Shown piece after piece: positions 60,042 through 64,000 of a DNA stretch of 64,000 bases. Below the pieces are notes generated by a model. It was not told the DNA's origin and ran no database searches. It saw only the letters and a program-made list of their open reading frames with translations. This DNA comes from Ovis canadensis (taxonomy: Eukaryota; Chordata; Mammalia; Artiodactyla; Bovidae), in the NCBI RefSeq assembly GCF_042477335.2, contig NC_091255.1, forward strand, positions 19,942,501 through 20,006,500. The letters run 5' to 3'. The position numbers and the translations under genes are program-made. Within the stretch, counting starts at the first letter, position 1, and every line of letters begins with the position of its first letter.

Positions 60042-60530
60042 AAACAAAGATCAGGTCACTCCCTTGCTTAGAACCTTCTGGGTCATCCAGGAAGACTGCA
60101 CCTTGCTTGAAGGCAAGGCCCTTTGTATTTCTCCCTCTTCCTCCCATTTTCCCACCACCACCACCAAAACCACCATTCCTGCCATATTTAAGGCTCAGTA
60201 CTTGGCTTCTGGGCTTCCCTGATGGTTCAGAAAGTAAAGAACCTGCCGGCAATGCAGGAGACCTGGGTTCGATCCCTGGGTTGGGAAGATCCCTTGGAGA
60301 AGGGAATGGCCACCCACTCTAGTATTCTTGCCTGGAGAATCCCATGACAGAGGAGCGTGGGGTTGCAAAGAGCTGGACACGACTGAGAGACGAGCACCTC
60401 ACTTCACTTCACATGCCACTTCACTTCTATTCCTAATGCCACCTTTGATGGTTCCCTCTTGCCCTTGGGATAAAGGCCAAACTCCTTAGCCCATGCATCA
60501 GCCATGGTCCTTAATGACAAGGGTGGAGAG
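60042..60530 (+). mobile_element. L2 LINE fragment, sense, split by Bov-tA
   Basis: The left part has 'caggtcactcccttgcttag' and 'aaccttctgggtc'. The right part has 'ttgggataaaggccaaactc' and 'cttagcccatgcatcagcca'. This order follows the L2 ORF2/3' region. Confidence 0.65.
60211..60397 (+). mobile_element. Bov-tA SINE in L2, sense
   Basis: 'gggcttccctgatggttcag', 'gggttcgatccctgggttgg', 'ccactctagtattcttgcc', 'ctggacacgactgagagac'. A small deletion lies before 'ggggttgcaaagagc'. Confidence 0.92.
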
Positions 60531-61205
60531 ACCGCCAAACACACCTTCTAGGAGAGTGAACCAGACAGGCAGGCAGAGAAATCTGGGGGAGAGAGCCACT
60601 GCCAGACTCGGAAAGGAAGGTGGGCGCCCCGAGGGGAGCCCAACTCCAGCCACAGGGAAGTCAAGGGGGGCCCAGAAGTGTCTGCAGATCTCTGCCCATG
60701 AGCTGCCAGTCCTGGGCAAGCACTCGGCCTCCAGTCATCGCAGTCCCCATCTGTACAGTGAGGCTTTCGACTACCTGGTCCCAAACACCCTTCCTGACTC
60801 TGCCAGTCTGGAACCTGGGCAGGTGTGTGGAAGAAAGTTCCAGCCACTGAACTAATCCAGACTCAAGCTGGAGCATTGGCCCTGACCGCCTGGGAGAACG
60901 GGAAACCAGCTCGGTGACTCACACCTGGCTTTCCTCGGAAGTTCCTCGGGCGCCACACTAAACTATTTTGCCAGAGCCTCACATTTATATTTCTTGCAGA
61001 GGACATGGGGCCAAATGGGCCAGCCACGTCAACAAACCCCACTACACGGCTGGTCCCGTCATCATCGCTGTTCTACAGAAATGGGATTCATTATGTTCTG
61101 GCTACAATTCAGAAGCCTGTTCTATTTTAACAATTGTGATAGCGCCAAACAGCCATCTCCTCGAGAGATCGCCATGGCGTGCTTGGCTTAACGAGGCCCA
61201 GATTC
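60531..61205. other. TBX4 intron, nothing recognised
   Basis: No named repeat and no supported exon. 60960-61190 is AT-richer than its surroundings and could be conserved non-coding DNA. Confidence 0.35.
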
Positions 61206-61350
61206 ATCTGCGCTGGAATCACAGAACATTAGGGCATGGAAGGGCAGGACATAGCGATCACTCTAGTGCCACCTCCTCATCGTACAGATGAGGAACAGGA
61301 GGTGAGTAGTGGGAACGAGACGTGCCCAAGGACACACAGCTGGTGGGAGA
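61206..61350. mobile_element. Possible ancient repeat (MIR-like, antisense order)
   Basis: 'cctcctcatcgtacagatga', 'gaacaggaggtgagtag' and 'gcccaaggacacacagctgg' follow the 'tacagatgagg ... cacacagct' pattern of ancient mammalian SINEs. Confidence 0.5.
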
Positions 61351-61844
61351 CTGGATCCGGAGAAGACTCCAGATGGCCCTGGAGAGAGCATGAACTGCTC
61401 TCAACCACAGGCTCGGTCATTAATGATAAGGTTTCAACTAAACATGGCGGGAGACGAGGATCCACCAGGCCCCGTCGCCCCTCGCACGCGCAAGGTATCT
61501 GGATGCTAGGCACACAAGTGGGGCTAACGTCTGCCTGTCAAATATTAAAACCAGATTGCTTCCTGCCTCACATTTGTACTTTCTGAGATGACCTTCTCCA
61601 TCATCCTTCTCACCCTCTCCCACCCCACAAAGAGGTTTGGGACAGAGACAGGATCTGCAGCTCAGAAAAGTTTTAAAAAGAAGAAGGAAACACTGAGACC
61701 ACAAAGGCCCAAAGATTGGCTCAGAGAAGACCCAAACCAGGACTGAGTTGGACGGCCCATCAGCCGACTCAAGAGGCCTGGGCCGGGCAGGCCTGAGTCC
61801 TCACGCCCAGGGGAGCGGGCGTGGTGCCTTCTCTGCCAGCCAGT
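61351..61844. other. TBX4 intron, nothing recognised
   Basis: No repeat or exon named. Confidence 0.3.
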
Positions 61845-62235
61845 GTGGACAGAGCACAGCCTCTGTGCCAGGCCCTGTGCTGAAGACTGTCTACACAGCA
61901 CACAGTTAAGCTTTACAACATCCTTGTAAAGTAGTAATTGTTGTTGATGTTCATTTGTTAAGTTATGTCCCATGGACTGTGGCCCACCAACTGGAGTGGG
62001 CTGCCGTTTCCTTCTCCCAGGGGATCTTCCCCACCCAGGGATCGAACTTGCACCTCCCAAATTAACAGGCAGATTCTTTGCCACTGAGCCACCAAGGAAG
62101 CCCCAAAGTATTAACAGGTGTTAGTATTCGCCCCACTGTAACAGACAAGGAGCTGAGGCTCAAGAGGGTGCCGGTATCTGCCCAGCCTCAGACGGTGATG
62201 GGGGCAGAGCCAGCATCAGCACTGATCTCTGAGCC
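61845..62235 (-). mobile_element. MIR SINE, antisense, split by Bov-tA
   Basis: The left part has 'gtgccaggccctgtgctgaa' and 'gctttacaacatccttgtaa'. The right part has 'ccccactgtaacagacaagg' and 'gctgaggctcaagagg'. Confidence 0.75.
61945..62103 (-). mobile_element. Bov-tA SINE, antisense, internally deleted
   Basis: 'gttcatttgttaagttatgt', 'aactggagtgggctgccgtt', 'agggatcgaacttgcacctc', 'gagccaccaaggaagcccc'. 'aaagtagtaa' (61929-61938) and 'aaagtattaa' (62104-62113) may be a diverged TSD. Confidence 0.88.
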
Positions 62236-62814
62236 TCAGCTCATACCTGCACCTGTACCTGGCCGGGGAGGGTGGGCCGGTCTAGAGCTGGGTGGGGAGT
62301 CTGTGTCCCAAAGCACCCAGCAAGGCTTGGCACATCATCAGGGCTCAGCAAATGTGGGAGGAAAATAAAGAGATCGGTAGTTCTGGGTGCCCCCGGCATA
62401 TGCTTTGCAGGAACATCAGCTCCCAGCAGAAGAAGTGCCTTCGCTAAGTAAACCCCGCTTCGGCAGGTTACTGAGAGAAGTAACACTCACTCCTACTCAC
62501 TGCCACTCACACTGTCCGGCAGCAGGACACGATGGTGGTAAAAAAAAAAAAACAAAAAAAAAAACTCCTGGTTTACCTTCTAGCGGGAAACCCACACGGT
62601 AATCCAAAATCAAGCAAAGATCAGTGGTGAGAAAAAGTGGCAGACGAGAGACTGCATTGATGATAGTAACAAACGCGATGACAGGAAATGTGAAGGGCCT
62701 TGAGAAGAAAACCCTTGAGTACACTTTTGAAAGACAAAAGGCAGACTCCAGTGAAGAGAAAGGCACCATGATCAATGCCCCCCCGGGGAAATTTATAACT
62801 TAAAGTGATTCTAA
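62236..62814. other. TBX4 intron, mostly unassigned
   Basis: An A-rich run with single C interruptions lies at 62540-62563. No exon supported. Confidence 0.35.
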
Positions 62815-64000
62815 CAAAAATACAAGTAAGTTTTTTTCTCAACACTACAAGCTTATTCTAAAGCTCATTAAAAAAAAAAAAAAGACAAGACCAGCCAAGA
62901 AAACTCTGAAAAAAGAAGAGCAATGGGGGAGGACCGAGTCTGCCAGACACTAAAACCTATTATGATGTCTCAACGGTTAAAACACTGGCGTAGGAACAGA
63001 CACAGATTCAGGAGGGGATTTACTGTACAGAACCAGAGAGTGTCCTAAACCAGAGAGGGGAGAGGGCTAGTCAGTTATTGGTGTTGGGACCACTGGATAG
63101 CTCTCTAGAAATAAAAAAAGTTGGATTCACACTTGGTATCTAATGCCAGAATAAATTGAAAAAGGGCCAATGGTTTAAATGTAATAATAAATCCATAAAA
63201 TACTGTAAGAAAACACAAGAAAAATCCCTTATAAGTAAGGAATGGATAGGGGCTTTTCAATTACTCAAAATCCAGAACCCATAGAGAAAAGACCAACACA
63301 GTCCATCAAAAACGTCTGTGTAGGATTACCACTCTAGGCAAGACCAATAAGACCAGTGACAAACTGGGAAAACATATAAGCAACTCAATTTCACAGATGG
63401 GAGCTAAATCTTTCTAGCTTATAAAAGCTTCTAGAATGGATAGGTGACTTTTAAAAAAGTAATCTAAGAATGAGAAAAGGATAAGGGCAGGAGTTCACAA
63501 GAGAGGAGATCTCACAAAAGTAAGATGCTTATGCTCACTCATAATAAAGGAAATAGAAACTGAAGCTAAAACTGCTATCTGTGTTTCAGCCATGAGCCTG
63601 GAAAAGATCCAAAAATTCCTCTCCCACCATGTTCGTGAGGCCACAGCGATGGTGGGAAGACACGTCACTGTGACACCAATGCAGGACAGGGTGACAAATT
63701 GCAAATCCATATATCCCTCAAACAGGCACTTTATCACAAAGAATACTTGGCAGAGGTATAAAGCGACATACGTACAAGCTTAATCGAAAGAGCAAAGATA
63801 GGGAAGCCTCTAATTCCTTCCATAAGGACTGGCTACACGATTAACGGAACAATCATTGGATGAAACTCTACGCAGCTGTGTAAAAGGAATGACGCAGCTC
63901 TACGTGGATGAAATGATCTCCGAGACACTGAGTTTACAAAGCAAGGTGCAAAGTGTTTACAACATGGTACCTTCTGTGTCAAAAAGAAGGGATCTGAGAC
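62815..64000 (+). mobile_element. Old L1, sense: ORF2 end and 3' UTR, running off the window
   Basis: 'ccagaataaattgaaaaagg' (63149), 'aagaaaacacaagaaaaatc' (63206) and 'gaaactgaagctaaaactgc' (63557) follow L1 ORF2 3' text. 'aaactctacgcagctgtgta' and 'gcaaggtgcaaagtgtttac' are 3' UTR. Many stops. It lies in the TBX4 intron, antisense to the gene. Confidence 0.65.

Overview
The window is mammalian nuclear DNA from a ruminant, most likely a bovid (cattle or a close relative). The diagnostic signals are BovB (RTE-type) LINE copies, many Bov-tA and BOV-A2 SINEs built from the same 3' module, older artiodactyl tRNA-type SINEs (CHR-like), ruminant-type L1 3' ends, and a base of old mammalian repeats (MIR, L2, L1M, Tigger, hAT). 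There are no operons, compact coding arrays, CRISPR arrays or prokaryotic features. Nearly all short open frames in it are chance frames or repeat-derived.

One cellular gene is recognised: TBX4, on the minus strand at about 52-57.6 kb. Four consecutive coding exons are present, including the last one: 57590-57438, 56506-56418, 56291-56056 and 53858/53855-53236. Their splice sites and phases agree, giving an uninterrupted reading frame from the second half of the T-box to the stop codon. The exons for the N-terminus and first half of the T-box are not in the window and must lie to the right of 64 kb; 57.6-64 kb is therefore read as intron. The terminal exon has a tandem CAGCAG acceptor that could add or drop one residue. 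The 3' UTR probably ends in an AT-rich tract at about 51.7-52.3 kb with several AATAAA signals on the minus strand.

The left 51 kb is intergenic DNA downstream of TBX4. From 1 to about 37 kb and from 40.8 to 48 kb it is AT-rich and dominated by nested retroelements. Many insertions can be dated relative to one another because target-site duplications (TSDs) are visible. The best examples are a BovB copy with a twin-priming-type 5' inversion (27951-30117, perfect 11-bp TSD), a BovB copy in a fossil hAT transposon (7341-8282, perfect 11-bp TSD), and an L1 > BovB > BOV-A2 nest (32.1-33.5 kb). The stretches 37.6-40.7 kb and 48.0-50.5 kb are largely free of recognisable repeats, with higher GC and clusters of homeodomain-type sites. 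They are the best candidates for conserved regulatory DNA around TBX4, but this is inference without an alignment.

TBX4 is a T-box transcription factor of hindlimb, lung mesenchyme and allantois development. In mammals it lies beside TBX2, with BRIP1 on the downstream side, so 1-51 kb should correspond to the TBX4-BRIP1 interval. I found no convincing new multi-gene system. The points most worth checking are structural: the tandem splice acceptor, the inverted BovB, a 50-bp mariner-type hairpin, a diverged duplication in two TBX4 introns, and the candidate regulatory block at 48.8-49.4 kb.
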